The notes: a model not told the origin generated them from the sequence alone. DNA of 64,000 nucleotides from Silene latifolia (GCF_048544455.1 NC_133536.1:193939325-194003324); one strand, 5' to 3'; numbered from the stretch's first letter, positions 11,093-25,436 are shown. Program-made: numbers and translations.

Positions 11093-13216
11093 TCAATAAG
11101 AATACAATAAACTTGTAAATCACGGAAACTTTAATAACAAGATCACAATAACCCAATTAACAGTATATACAACGCAAAATAAGATCATAACAACCCATTA
11201 TAAAGTACAATAATTACAATCAACACCGCAGTGAGATGTTCTTAAAATTAGAGCTACAATTTTCAAAGATAAAAAGCGCAAAAACCTGAATCGAGAAACA
11301 TGAGGGGAAATTGTATTGAACGGTTTATTTAGCTAAAGTGTAGTGAGTAATAGCGACAAAACCAATAATAATAGCAATAACAGTAATATTAATAATCAAA
11401 GCAACAATGACAACAATAATAATAATAAGAAGAATAACACTTGAATTAATCAACGATGGCAAAACACTAATCAAGTCCCAGTTACAAGACATACCGTGAA
11501 AGATCAAACTGCTACTACGCTCCGATAAATGCCGATACTGAGCAAAGTACAACCTAGAGAATCTCCCAAGACGACCAAGCTAAACGGCAAGCTGAGAAGG
11601 TCCACGAAATCCCAGGTGAATTGGGTCACGAAATCTGGTCAGTTGTGCGATATTCAGACACCATATGACGGAAGGAACCCGGGATGATGGTTTGGTGGAT
11701 GTGGCGAAAGAGAAAATGAGTAATATAAATTATTATTGGGTGAATGAGGCCGAATGAGAGGTGGTAAATGAAATAAGGTTAAGCATAAAATGGATGGTGG
11801 GGATTAAGGGGGAGAGATCAATGTCATCTTGCAATACCTGAAATCAAATAGAAATTCGCAAAAAAGGAATAAAAATCATGAATATTATGATTAGTATATG
11901 AGTAACCCTAAAAATAAACCTAGAAAATTGAACTGATGTAAAGATTGATGAAGATGGTAGTTGAGAATTCACCTTTTTGAGTGAGATTGTGAGAGAGATG
12001 AGATGATAGACAACAGGTGATGGGAATTGAAGAAGATGAAGCTACGATTGTTGCGCCGTGGAGGGAGAAGAGGATTTTTGATGGTGAAGTAGGTTTGTAT
12101 AAATTGAGCAGCAAGATGGAAAGGCAGGAATGTAGAATGAAAGGATGAAAGGCAGGGGATTCCTTACAAGAGCCATTGATTTGGAAACAATTAAGGCCAT
12201 TCAAGAGGGAGAGATGCATCTTACCCTGTTCTGTGTATTAAGCTGCAAATGTATTCATCTCACGGTCTTTCAATTACCTACGGATGATTAAACAAACACA
12301 AACTACTCAAAACTTCAAATTGATTCTTCATTAAAAACTATACTTAGTTGGATATAATCTCTTTTCTCTTCGTCTTCATCATAGGTTTGATCAGTCCCAC
12401 TGGCCTCGTATCTCTTCCGCATCCTGATCGATGTGATGATACAAAATATACCAAAAAATAGAAAATTAATTGGCAGGGGTAAAAAAAGCAAAAGCTCGAG
12501 ATTGCTATTACTAATATGCTAAATAAAATTTGTGAATGCATAATTTAAATTATAAAATAAAAAGGGGGTTTTGAAAAGTACAATAGAAGATCCTGACATG
12601 ATCGGAACAATCATTTGACCCCCATAATAAGCGCAGTTAATCACCAATCACCGGTGCACACAACAGACCCTGCCTACTATCATCAACAGTAAATGTTCCG
12701 CTGCAGATACACACAAAGCCCCTGTTTCGGTCTTATACAACCCATTTCTGCCACCCATGAATACGTCAACATCACAGCAAGAAACAAAACAGAAATCTCA
12801 AGGCCTCACTGAAGCACATACATTTTAACCCTGGAACCCTCACCTTCTGCACCCCAATAGTCCTTGAACACATATCCAGTGAGTATACCCATTCGCCAAG
12901 ATAGAGGACCTACAAGCCATTCAAGGCCTAATTAAATACTACAAGTAATTTAACACTCGTCAACAGACTAAGAATAGCAACGAGAATAAGCCGAAGGCTG
13001 AACTCGCCGCATAAATTCCATCCCAAAGGCCTGGTCCCGCAGCCCCCACCCCTACATCCTTGTCCACACACCCAATGACTGCATACTGGCAGTCAACTTA
13101 AGACACTACAAGTAAGATTGAAGTGATACAATACGACAAGCAATTAAACAAACGTAAATAGATCCACAACAGCAATAAAAATAGGCAGCAACCTGTACGC
13201 CTGTTGTGCCGTCCCC

Positions 13217-13655
13217 AACGTTCAGAGGAAGTCAATGCAAACCCAGGGACTGTGAGAATTTGTGGGAAAATGCTGGGAACTGGTAAGTAGGCAGCGTAGG
13301 TAGCTGAAAGGTAACCAAGAATTTGTCATAAATTAAATTCAGAAGGGCTTCGAGATATTTTTGAGACAGACACTTACCAAAAGAGAATGTGCAAAAGACA
13401 ATCGTTAATGAAATAAACAAAATATAAAGACACCACAAGTTAAAGTGTAAGAATTCACCCCGACAAGCAATCAAGCATGCGGTGACACTTCAAGTACAGC
13501 GACCAGAAACAGATCTGCATCGTAGGCCTGAGGTGGCACTTGCAGCGTTCAATGGAAGTAAATGCAAACCCAGGAAGTGCATGTAGACGCTTGAAGCTGA
13601 CTTGTAGTTAACCTATATACCTGAAAGGTAAGCACAAAAGTGTCCCAAATGAAGG
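13217..13655. repeat. tandem duplication, two diverged copies about 327 bp apart
   Basis: Copies begin at 13217 and 13544 and share GTTCANNGGAAGTNAATGCA, then a run ending CTGAAAGGTAA. The similarity fades after about 110-120 bp. No open frame runs through either copy. Confidence 0.55.
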
Positions 13656-13867
13656 TGAGAAGGACTGCCGGATAGCCTTTGAACAGTTGCTCTTAGGAAA
13701 AGAACGTGCTAAAGCTGAAAGATAATGAAAACAACAAAAACAAAAGACGCCAAAAGTAAAAGTAAAGAAGGTTGTGCATGTTCGATTGAGCTAGTGTATT
13801 GGACATCGATTATGAAAAGCACGTCATACAAGGCTGACTACGTAAACACTTGCCTTTGTGCCTCTTT

Positions 13868-13924
13868 TTCAATCTTCTACACAACTTCGTAACTACCTGA
13901 ACAATAACAAATGAACACAAGGTC
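13868..13924 (-). repeat. diverged segmental duplicate, copy 2 (see 11037)
   Basis: Partner of 11037-11092. In this copy the minus-strand frame stays open over 13810-14016 and continues past VVTKLCRRLK into KKRHKGK. No protein family is recognised. Confidence 0.5.
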
Positions 13925-15818
13925 AGCACCCTCTGCATCAACCTCAGCTTTAATGTTTTTTTGTTTAAATGTTTTTGTGCGAACATGCAATCAACGTATA
14001 ACGTTCTCTTAGACATTGATATTGTTATCTAGGTGAACTGTCGTAGACCGTAGAGATCTAACATAGAAGTACACCGATTATAAATAGTAAAGAATGGGCC
14101 GGTAAATAACACAATGCCTTAACGGGCATAATTCCACGATTGATAGTGCTAGTATCAATACCAGTAAAAGAACATGCCTTGTAGTGAGCATTGGCTACTT
14201 CACGTCTAAATGATTTGTCAACTCCTATACTATAATGGTATGTCCCCTGCTTACAACACACCACCAAATTCAACATATCAGTTTATGTATCCGAGTCCAT
14301 ATCAATGTGAAAGAAACAACGAAAATAACCAGCTCAGAAATTGTCGGTCAAAAGAATAAACAATAACAAAAGAAAATCGATGATAGAAATAACGAAAAAA
14401 CCCAGAAAACAAAGTAAAATAATCAACATTGAAATAATAAAATCAATAACGGCCCAGAAAACAAACCCATTGTCGTCATATCAGTATCACCGACATCGTC
14501 ATCATGCCAAACAATAATCAGTGGACGGGAGTGCGAAATGAGCGTGAAGAGAGAATAATGAAGTGAAGAATGAAAGGAGTGAAATGAGTGGGTGAGAACA
14601 AACAGAACGTCATAAAGTATTGGACGGGAGTGCGTGTGAAATGAAGGGCATGGATTGAAGGGGAAAGATCAAGGGTGGGGAAGGGACTTGAGGGGTAACT
14701 ATTCATAGCTACAATGAACTCCTCACTTTTTAAAGGGCAAGGATTAACCAAAAGGACCCGCAAATTGATGACCCAAAAAGGCGCAACTTCAATACAGCGA
14801 ACAACTGACCACACCCTTTAATCTCACCAATCTATTTTAGATTCATGTCCACATTTACAACACCCACGACAGCCCCTTAGGCCTTAGGCAAAGAAGGTGC
14901 AACGACAATACACTCAAATAGAATGCACTGGTCACACCTTCAATCTCACCAATCTAAATCTACTCTTCTCCCGTCCAATCACCAAGATTTCGGCCTTAAT
15001 AACTCCAAAATCAACCTTTTCTATTCACAAAACTCAGTGTATAGCTGAAACCATCAATACGTAGCCCAAATTACAATCCCAAATAAACACCAAAAAGCGC
15101 TGAACTAATTATTTCTAAGATTCACACCTACAAATTTGTGAATGGTAATGTGGTAAATAGTTTTGCACTCCCCTAGAATTCCTCTAAAATAAATTCGTAT
15201 ATGCGATTAAATCGTATAAAATCACAAATAACATTACCTAAAATCCATTAACTAAAATCTATTATCGTATAAAACTACTCCTTTCAGCTTGATTTTAATC
15301 AAATTGCACTATTAGTATATTTGTGTGGCCATATAGGCTAAGAAACAATATGATATAGCGATTAGCGTTATAAGTAAACACACTATTAACACAACAATAT
15401 ACACATTAATATATCATAAACAAAGTAAGAGTTTATTTTGGGCATTAGAATGCTAGGAGGAAAATAAGATGAAAAGGGTCTCAAGTTCATTGTACGTTAA
15501 ATATAATTCACCTCGAAGAAATTATGTAACCAACGTCTATTTTAAATTAATGCAGAAGCAGTGAGAAAGAAATATCAGGAACTTCAACAATTAAAAAGGG
15601 AAGTTATTGTACTATGCAAGCATCTCCAAACTGTCTTAAGTTAGAACACGGTAGAACTAATACCTCCTGTTATTAATTACATCTCTAACTCGAACCAAGA
15701 CAGCTCCAACCACGACGAAAACAACCTGGTTATTAAAGCCAGATCCGATTAGCAACCAAACACCCTAGGAAGACAACAATTATAATAAGGAAAAAAGGAA
15801 AAAAAGAAAGAGTTGTAC

Positions 15819-16850
15819 CAAGACCACAAAGAAGATTCAATAACCAACAGCTGAGCATCGAGAATGACGTGATAGCTCTTTTTACATTGGTGTAAACGTC
15901 TTTGCCCCACATCTTCGGCCATCGCCATATCTCAAAAAAGGCGGACCTAGCGATGATTTCTAAGAACAATCTGGTATAAGCAAAGTTATCATTTGAAGTC
16001 TAAATTAACACAGCAATAATAAAACCTTTATGAAAGAATTGAACATACCTCAGATATTCCGGCTTCATCTTCTCCGACAAATCAAGCTGAATGGGAAAAA
16101 AATGAGAACAATGAACAAAATCAGCATTAAGAAATTGTAACGACTGTAAAGAAGCGCAAAATACCTAAAGTAAATTCGATTAATTATCTAGAAAACCAGC
16201 TGTTGACTGATCTTATGGACATAAAAATGATTTAGTGATACCAGGTAAGTACTAAGGTCACATTACATACAGTTTGTGGGCAAACTAAAGCCTAGACATC
16301 AAGTACTTCATTTCGAAACACGAATATTCATGTTAAACACTTAGCGATAAATGCCAGACATAAACAAATTCATAAAACACAAACTCAACCAAAACTCAAT
16401 ACCCCATCACAACCCCAGCAACAATTTTGCAACAAAATGTAAAAAAAACCTTATTTGAGCGACATTCAACATGCAAATAGACTTTTCCCCATCAAATGAA
16501 ACCAAAATAAACCAATTCCAAATTCCATAACCCTAGTTTTTACATTCTCGGATTTCCAACCATCAATTGCGAAAATTAGTTCAAAACTGGATGTCGAGAA
16601 GATTACCTGAGCAAAACCAAACCACCTCGAAACGCAAATCCAAACCCGTGAAAGCTAGGGTCGAAGTTCCATCAATCAAGTGCCAGAATTTCTATGGATG
16701 TATAAAAAGATTGTGAGTTTTATGAGTAAACTTTGAGCAGTATCGGTGGCGGAGAGCGGAAGGCACGGAAACGAGAACGGAACGAAATAACTTTGAAATC
16801 ATCAAAAGCGAATAGAAATTCAGATTAGTAGTCCATACCTAGGTTTTGCC
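15819..16850 (-). CDS. candidate spliced gene, unrecognised, first exons only
   Basis: On the minus strand I see exon-like pieces with good splice sites. One ends at 16839 (AACCTAG, then GTATGG) and one ends at 16607 (GCTCAG, then GTAATC). A 38-nt exon spans 16086-16049 (after CATTCAG, before GTATGTTC), and a 152-nt exon spans 15970-15819 (after ATACCAG, before GTACAA). Joined, the last two read MKPEYLR from an ATG in the 38-nt exon and run on in frame through LFLEIIARSAFFEIW. A second overlapping frame in the last exon opens with MAMAEDVGQRRLHQCKK, so the coding frame is uncertain. No family is recognised, no downstream exon is assigned, and the locus may be a pseudogene or non-coding RNA. 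A promoter-like zone lies at about 16900-17060. Confidence 0.25.
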
Positions 16851-17688
16851 GAGGGAACTCAATCGCAGTGTGAGAAACAAGAGAGGGATGAGAATAAGTG
16901 GAGTGAAATGGCTGAGGGAAAAGGTGAGATTGTGGCTGTGATTTTAGGATAAATGGATGGACGAGATCTTGAAGAAGGATCCAACGGTGGAGGATACACT
17001 TGTGGCCATACTGTTCATAGCTACAGTAAGAGTACGTTTACTCTTTTTAAAGGTTAGGGATATATGAAAGTAATATATTTAGTGCATATATATACAAATG
17101 ATATGACATTTGATCCGTTTTAAGCTTAAAATGGATAGTGTCGTTTTAAATGAGAATTTGTGCAAATGAATCATCATAGTATATTAATTAAGCTCAAGAA
17201 AATAAAAATATTGTAGTGTTATTTGAATGGCTATTAGGAGAATCAGAATGTCTAAGAGACCCCGTCATGGTTACATGTTGAAGTGCTTGGCAAAAAAATT
17301 GTTTTTTGGCAGACAAATCATTGTGGGTATTCATCTGCAACTGTAATTAAGCGTGGACACGGTTGCATTAGCAAGGACAATGTTCGCGTAAGTTGTTCTA
17401 GGAGAAGTCGCACCCTATGGATTCTCATTAATGGGCACCACATCTTCGGTTTTAAACGTCTTAATGATTAGGCTTTCCTAGCACATTACCGTCTTACCAA
17501 ACATCATGAACAGTTTTTGGTTTATCTTTAACTTCAGCTTTCCTTAAGATCCATTATAGTTTTTCTTCGATTAAAAACAATGATATCATTGTGATTTTAA
17601 TACGATTCTTTTTTTTTTAATAATAATAGTTGCGGTGTAGTGAAAGTTACAATAGTAGTAGCAGGGAATAGTGAAGTAAAAATAGTAA
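16851..17688. other. intergenic; possible promoter zone and degenerate minisatellite
   Basis: 16900-17060 resembles the promoter-like block at 14640-14760. 17225-17470 contains a short plus-strand frame interrupted by a stop, with no recognisable product. 17640-17697 is part of the degenerate ACT/ATT minisatellite also seen at 39180 and 42430 (reverse orientation here). Confidence 0.35.
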
Positions 17689-17697
17689 TAATAAGAA

Positions 17698-18222
17698 GGG
17701 TTTTTTTTGTCAAAAACTACCTTATATTTAGGGGTATTTGTAAAAAAACTACCTTATATTATTTTTCTTGTTTTAGACTACCTTTGTTTTCTCATTTTTT
17801 TGGTCAAAAACTACCTACGCTGAAAATATGGCGAGATTTGGTCGATTTAGTGACATTAACCTATCTTACATGACTTTGTTAACATCAAACAACAATGATC
17901 AACTGCGTACAAACCACAATTTAACTTCAGATAAGCAAAATTAGTGAATTTTACATTTCAATAATAACTGCAAACATCTACTAAAGTTAAGCGTCAGTAC
18001 TTCATTACTTCCTAAAATCGGCCTTAGTAAGATTAAAGCATAAAAGCGTCATATGAAATAAGTTAAAGCCGGAAAACAGACCAATTATGTCTAGACTCTT
18101 AGCATAGGTAGTTATTAACCAAAAATAAAGAAAACAAAGGTAGTTGAATACAAAAAAAATAATATAAGGTAGTATTTTTACAAATACCCCTAAATATAAG
18201 GTAGTTTTTAACAAAAAAACCC
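17698..18222. mobile_element. Mutator-like MITE, 525 bp, 9-bp TSD
   Basis: Inverted arms start GGGTTTTTTTGTCAAAAACT on the left and, on the opposite strand, GGGTTTTTTTGTTAAAAACT on the right. They extend about 125 bp with repeated ACTACCTT motifs. A perfect 9-bp direct repeat TAATAAGAA flanks it (17689-17697 and 18223-18231). Ends and duplication length fit Mutator-like elements. The interior encodes nothing. Confidence 0.85.
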
Positions 18223-18231
18223 TAATAAGAA

Positions 18232-18646
18232 TAATAAAAGTAACACTGGTAATAATAAGAGTAGTGAATGTACTCATAATTTGGTTGAAAATTTGAAAAC
18301 GGTTTGGATGACAGAAATTCTAGGATTCGTGAATCAGTTTTGAGAGTTAGTGGGAAACTTCCAGGTATTCTTTTTCGTCTTGTCTCTTTGAATATGTCAT
18401 AATGCCACAGTTAAAGAAGTTGATTTTAATGGAAAGAAATTTATACTGTTCTGTTTTTTGTGTTTAAGTTGTTTTACCTTCTTATTTTAGAATTTATATT
18501 TGATAAAGGTTTCCTTTGGTTGGAGTACACTTATCTCCTTAGATTGATTTGTGTTTGAGAATACATAACCTAATTTATATGTTGTTATTCTCATGAGAAT
18601 GAGATTCATTTTTAATGGGTGGAAATGAATGTTTTACAGTTCTTTT
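18232..18646. other. intergenic, one exon-like stretch
   Basis: 18231-18275 continues the degenerate minisatellite. On the plus strand 18299-18364 reads NGLDDRNSRIRESVLRVSGK and is followed by CCAG and GTATTC, a possible exon and donor. It is preceded by an in-frame stop and has no recognised relative, so it is not called as a gene. Confidence 0.25.
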
Positions 18647-19840
<1,194 letters not shown>

Positions 19841-20292
19841 GTCTTCCCTCCTTAAAAAGAACTTCGTCTCCAAAGTTCAACTCATCGTCTCTCATAACCC
19901 AAGATGAAACGTAACTTAAGGTAACCGACGACAACTCATCCCGACAAGAACAACTTTAGCCATTCCCAAACTACCACTCAACTGCCCATGCCGACTACTC
20001 ATCATCATTGTCTACTTGCCCGAAGGTATCCATCAAACACAACTTCCTTCCGAGTCATCAACCACGTATTACACACGAAAAGACATACTATCACAGACTG
20101 TTACTTCTATTTTATCAAGCAAATTCAACACCGTACAACTCTATACACCATGCATATCCTACACATTTGGCATGAACACTCTACTTACTCATCCAACCAT
20201 TAATTATTAAACATCCAAAGTACAGTAAATTACCAACCAACTATTCAATAAATGATCCAACACCCATCTAAATTATTTACACAACAACTTAT
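19841..20292 (-). mobile_element. element A internal remnant, interrupted by element B
   Basis: Begins with the polypurine tract and the PPT-side hairpin (19859-19878, imperfect here), followed by non-coding sequence up to the CTTAT target site of element B. No protein domain is readable. Confidence 0.55.
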
Positions 20293-21686
20293 TGTAACAC
20301 CCCCATACTCCAAGTGCCTTACCAGGACCACTTAAGGCATGAAAGTGCTACCATCTCGGTTACCCGAGGCAATGAATATCAAATAGACCATAAAGAAACA
20401 TACTTTAATAAACAATTTAAGGCGATACAAAGACAAACCAAAACTGTTAAAGTAAAATACAACCGTTCTCAAAATGTTAAACCAACTAAACAAACGAAAG
20501 AGTGTTCGACACAGCGGAAGACTTCTAAGACAACTCATGATGACTCAACCCAGCTATCCCATGCGCATCAACGCATACCTGCTCAATAACTGCTCACAAT
20601 CCCCGAATGGATCACCATAGTTTTTAAAACAATTAAACGGGGTCAGTACTGGTTATACAAAACAAACAGCTGCAATAAAACAACATTACATATCAAACCA
20701 ATCCACCAACTCCGTCACATCACCACACACCTGACTACACACTAAAGTGTGTAGTCCTGCCAGAATACTCATCGCAAAAAGTATTCCACACCGCCAGTGG
20801 GGGACCGCAGCCTTTCCCACCTAAGCCTAGCTCATCTCATCCGAGCGATAAACCCATGTTCCTTAATGTGCATATCCCTTCTGTGGCGGGTTCCACAGAA
20901 GGCGAATCAAGGGCGTGAAGCCACTCCCGCAAGTGACTACACTCAGCCGAGGACGCAACTCGCAAACCACATACAGTTATATGATAATCACATTATACTA
21001 TCAACAATCACCAATTCCAAATCAATTACCGATATGATATACAAGAACAACAAGTAATCACCAACACAACCATGTAATCAATACTGAGTAGGGAAACCCT
21101 ACCTGGAAATAGCAATCACACGAGACCGTCAAGCAGCTAATCAGAACTTCTCCTCTACGAAACCTCCTCCTATAACATGTATACATATAATTACTACCAA
21201 CACATCAATACACTCCCAAAACCCCCAAAACTACCCAATTAGGGTTTAACCAAACTCAACGAAATACTATAAAAATTATACAAGAAGCTTACCCTTGACA
21301 TAACGATCACAACGATATAACGAACGAGACGATCCGACGAACCTAGTCTTGGGATTTGCCAACAACGCGAGTTATGCAAACAACGTAACTCCTAATCTTC
21401 TCTTGAAAGGTTTTTAGATGATAAAAGTGTTTAGGAAAAAGTGACGGAAGCTTTTATATCAATCTCGCGTTATTAACAAAATCCAGCTAAACAATCCCGT
21501 AAAACACACATACTCGATCGAGTAAGTCACTTACTCGATCGAGTGCCCCTTACTCGATCGAGTGTCACACTTACTCGATCGAGTACCCAACAGGCAGGCT
21601 ACTGTTTTGCGTAAAAAGGTACTTACTCGACAGAGTAAGTCCCACTCGATAGAGTACACATAGACATAGAAAACCGTAGTATTACA
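20293..21686 (-). repeat. element B 3' LTR
   Basis: 1394 bp. In minus orientation the U3 starts at 21686, carries ACTCGATCGAGT-type palindromes over 21655-21510, then a TATA-like GATATAAAAG at 21460-21451. Confidence 0.93.
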
Positions 21687-21724
21687 GTTTTACCTCCTTA
21701 AAAAGAACTTCGTCCCCGAAGTTC
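21687..21724 (-). promoter_or_regulatory. element B polypurine tract and adjacent hairpin
   Basis: The minus strand reads TTTTTAAGGAGGTAAAAC up to the LTR, the plus-strand primer site for reverse transcription. Just before it lies a near-perfect hairpin, 21705-21724 (GAACTTCG stem, CCCC-type loop). The same hairpin occurs at 19859-19878 and 32673-32692. Confidence 0.7.
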
Positions 21725-21907
21725 AACCCATACACGAAAACACAACATACTATCTCCCCTCCGACACAACAACAAAACAAAAACTCAAAACAAACTCCCA
21801 ACCAACACTCAAACCGACTCAAAGCAACTACTAATTGTACTAAAACCAACATAAACCATACAAAAACCTTATGCGACTATCTCCTACCCCCCCTAAAAGA
21901 AACATGG
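21725..21907. other. element B 3' untranslated stretch
   Basis: Non-coding sequence between the chromodomain stop and the hairpin. Confidence 0.6.
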
Positions 21908-23475
21908 TTACGTCCCCGTAACCACACATACCTGATCAAAAAGAGACGGATACCATTCCCTCATAGCTTCCTCCGCCTCCCAAGTAGCCTTCTCAACCTC
22001 ATGGTTAGACCAAATAACCTTAAGCAACACCGTTTCCCCATGTCTAGTTTTCCTAACCTTGCGATCAAGAATCTGTTTTGGCACCTCAAGATAAGACAAG
22101 GACTCATCCAACTCGATGTTCTCTACCTCTAACACATGTGAAGGGTCACTCACATACTTCTGTAACTGAGACACATGAAACACATTATGCACTCTATCCA
22201 AAGCAGCCGGTAAAGCTAACCGGTAAGCAACCTCACCCACACGATCCAAAATCTCATATGGTCCGATAAACTTCTAGCTCAGCTTCCCTTTCCTGCCAAA
22301 TCTCATGACCCCACGCATAGGAGACACTTTCAAAAGAACCTTGTCCCCAACCTGAAACTCTATGTCACGACGATGTAAATCTGCATAACTCTTTTGTTGA
22401 TCTTGGGCCGCTTTCATCTTTTGTCTAATCAGCTTAACCTGTTCTACCATCTCCTGTACCATCTGTGGTCCTAAAACCACTGTCTCAGCTCTATCATCCC
22501 AGCAAATCGGTCTCCTACACCTCCTCCCATACAAGGCCTCAAACGGTGTCATACCAATACTCGTGTGATAGCTGTTGTTATAAGAAAACTCAATCAGATC
22601 CAATCTCTCCTCCCAGCTACCACCAAAATCCGTAACACAAGCTCGCAACATATCCTCTAAAGTCTTGATGGTCCTCTCTGTCTGGCCATGTGTCGCAAAT
22701 GCAGTACTCATCTTCAAAGTAGTTCTCATCAACTCCTGCAACTCTTTCCAAAACCGTGATATAAACTTCGCATCTCTATCAGACACTATATCTTTAGGCA
22801 CCTCATGCAAACGAACCACATGCTTTCTATAAGCCAAAGCCAATTGTATCTTGGTCCAATTATCTTTCATCGGCACAAAGTGAGCTGACTTGGTCAACCG
22901 ATCAACTATAACCCATATCATGTTATTATCCTGTTGACTCCTCGGCAAACCCACTATAAAATCCATAGAGATGGATTCCCATTTCCACTCAGGTACCTCA
23001 AGAGACTTAATCTTACCTTGTGGTCGTCGTTGCTCTCCCTTAACTCTCTGACATGTCAAATATCGAGCCACAAACTCAGCTGTCTCCTTCTTCATCCCAG
23101 GCCACCAGAAAGTCTTCTTCAAATCTCTATACAACTTGTCACCGCCTGGATGTACCGAATATGGTGTACAATGAGCCTCTGTCATGATCACTTTTTTCAA
23201 CTCCTCGTCACTAGGAACACATCATCTCCCATCAAATCTCACGCTGCCATCTGTATGAATAGAAAATCTAGACACCGTCCCTTTCTCTACTCCAGCTCTC
23301 CACTCCTCAATCTTAGGATCCAAGGCCTGTTTCCTGCGAATATCATCATAAAGATCTAGCTCCACTGTCAAATCCCCTCTAACATCCCCTTTCTGTATCA
23401 TATGTATCCCCATCTTCCCCACCTCATCTCTCATCCTCATCAAAGACATAGATGTGCATAGAGAATGCACACTCT
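21908..23475 (-). pseudogene. element B integrase and chromodomain, broken
   Basis: The integrase inserts the cDNA and the C-terminal chromodomain steers it to chromatin marks. Visible are the zinc-finger part with HPGGDKLYRDLKKTFWWPG, where the usual first Cys of the Cys pair is Tyr (ARYLTCQ), and the catalytic core with SMDFIVGLP, SDRDAKF and TLEDMLRAC (D, D and E present). The usual PQTDGQ segment is altered to ATHGQ. Then follow a GPY-type module and a chromodomain over roughly 22140-21960 (ILDRKV, KVIWSNHEVEKATWE). In-frame stops fall at about 23221 (a TGA at a Trp position) and 22275 (TAG before the GPY module). Inactive. Confidence 0.93.
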
Positions 23476-24839
23476 TCCTGCTCAACGCATCTACAACCAC
23501 ATTAGCCTTCCCTTCATGGTATATAATATCCATATCATAATCCCTAATCAGCTCCATCCATCTCCTTTGTCTCATGTTCAGCTCCTTTTGAGTGAAGATA
23601 TACTTGAGACTCTTGTGATAAAAACACCTTAAATGTCGCCCCATAAAGATAATGCCTCCAAATCTTGCGAGCAAACACAACTGCACCCAACTCCAGATTA
23701 TGTGTCGGATAATTCTCCTCATAAGGCTTCAATTGCCTAGAAGTATAGGCAATTACTTTCCCGTTCTGCATCAACACACATCCCAAATCATTCTTTGAAG
23801 CATCTGCATACACTTCAAAGTTCTTACACCCTTCAGGTAATGCCAAGATTGGAGCTGTGGTCAAACGCTCCTTTAGTGTCTGGAACGCCATCTCACAACT
23901 TTCATCCCAACGAAACATATTCTCTTTCCTCATCAACGCTGTCATAGGTCTGGCTATCTTAGAGAAATCTTTCACAAACCGTCGATAGTACCCTGCCAAA
24001 CCCAAGAAACTCCTGATCTCTGCTACATTCTTCGGTGCTTCCCACCGAGTAACTGCCTCTATCTTTGCAGGATCCATAGCTACACCCTTCTTTGAAATCA
24101 CATGCCCCAGAAAAGCAACCTCCTCTAACCAGAACTCACACTTAGATAACTTTTTATACAGCTGATTGTCTCGCAAAGTCTGCAACACTAACCTCAAATG
24201 CTCCTCATGCTCCTCCTTAGTCTTAGAAAAGACTAAGATATCATCGATAAAGACCACAACAAACCGATCTAAAAATTGACTGAAGACCCGGTTCATCAAA
24301 TCCATAAACACTGCAGGTGCGTTAGACAACCCAAACGGTATCACACCATACTCATAGTGAGCATACCTCGATGTAAAAGATGTCTTCGGTATGTCCTTAT
24401 CCCGAATCTTCACCTGATGGTAACCCGACCTTAAATTAATCTTAGAGAAGACCGCTGCACCGTTCAACTGATCAAACAAATCATCTATGCTCGGCAAAGG
24501 ATACTAATTGTTCTTCACTGTAACCCTGTTCAGCACTCTGTAGTCGATACACAACCTCAAACTCCCATCTTTCTTTTTCACAAAGAAGACTGGTGCTCCC
24601 CACGGTGATACACTAGGTCTAATGTACCCCTTCTCAATCAAATCATCCAGCTGTTTCTTCAGTTCCTCCAACTCCTTAGGACCCATGTGGTACGGTGCCT
24701 TAGAAATTGGTCCCGTTCCCGGTTTCAACTCAACACTGAAATCTATCTCCCTCTTCGGTGGCAACCCTGGTATCTCCTCCGGAAAGACATCTGGAAACTC
24801 TCCCACCACTGGTATCTGGTCAACTGTCGGACTCACCAT
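23476..24839 (-). pseudogene. element B reverse transcriptase and RNase H, broken
   Basis: The RT fingers and palm are clear: [17 protein letters not shown] lead-in, [16 protein letters not shown], then [19 protein letters not shown] and the catalytic VFIDDIL. In motif A the catalytic Asp (normally KIDLRSG) is Asn here. RNase H follows with VYADASKND and ends near DALSRK. A TAG interrupts the frame at about 24507 (KNN stop YPLPS). A frameshift at about 23630, after the RNase [12 protein letters not shown] segment, moves the rest to another frame. The missing Asp alone should abolish polymerase activity. Confidence 0.93.
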
Positions 24840-24840
24840 A

Positions 24841-25305
24841 CTATGATCTTCTCACATGGCATAAGATCAACGGACATCCCTTCCTCAGATAAGACTTCAA
24901 GGTCACTGCTGCAATCAACTTGACTTTGGGTTTGGCAATAAAGCCACGATAAGACACACTAATCCCCTTAGGACCTCTTAGAGAAACTCTCTTTTGATGA
25001 CAGTCTATCTTAGCCTTGTACTTACCGAACCAGTCCATATCAACTATCATCTCAAAATCCTCCAAAAGAAGCTTTAACAAGTCCACTTGTAGGTCAACCT
25101 GCCCAAATATTATAGACACACCCCTATATAACCTCCCACAAGATACAGACTCACCCGATGGTATGATCACCTCCTCTTTTACAGACTCAAACTCTCTTAA
25201 ACCCAAAATCTTAGCATGACTCGATGATACAAAAGACTGTGACGCCCACGAATCAAACAAAACAAAGGTAAAGACTCCATTAACAAGAAAAGTACCCGTG
25301 ATAGA
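24841..25305 (-). pseudogene. element B aspartic protease, broken
   Basis: Retropepsin-type segment. The active-site triplet region reads VLFDSWASQSF, where a Gly is expected after DS, so the catalytic DSG/DTG is lost. It continues with the second hallmark MIVDMDWFGKYKA. It lies between gag and RT in a different frame from both. Function lost. Confidence 0.85.
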
Positions 25306-25436
25306 GCATCAACCTCGTCTGCTTTCTTCTCCATAATGAACAGCTTACCACTGGTCTTCTGTCCACCTCCCTGGACAGTACTAGCTGAAGTAGACGGCTT
25401 AGCAGCCGACCCCTGGTTGTTGTTCGTCGCCGGTCT

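Larger units (their letters stand above)
11093..15818. other. region of diverged duplicated blocks, no gene recognised
   Basis: Apart from the duplicates annotated separately, this holds AT-rich DNA. Promoter-like stretches near 11650-11840 and 14520-14760 resemble each other (both contain GGATT(A/G)AGGGGGA(G)AGATCAA-like sequence). The one at 14700 shares CATAGCTACA and CTTTTTAAAGG with 17000-17060. The spacing suggests two or three old tandem units of 2.5-3 kb on the minus strand. Confidence 0.35.

Noticed and set aside
17283-17471. 62-codon plus-strand frame with RGHGCISKDNVRVSC
   Set aside because: Preceded by an interrupted frame, no recognised family, borders uncertain.
22934-23359. 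141-codon plus-strand frame
   Set aside because: Antisense shadow of the element B integrase region.
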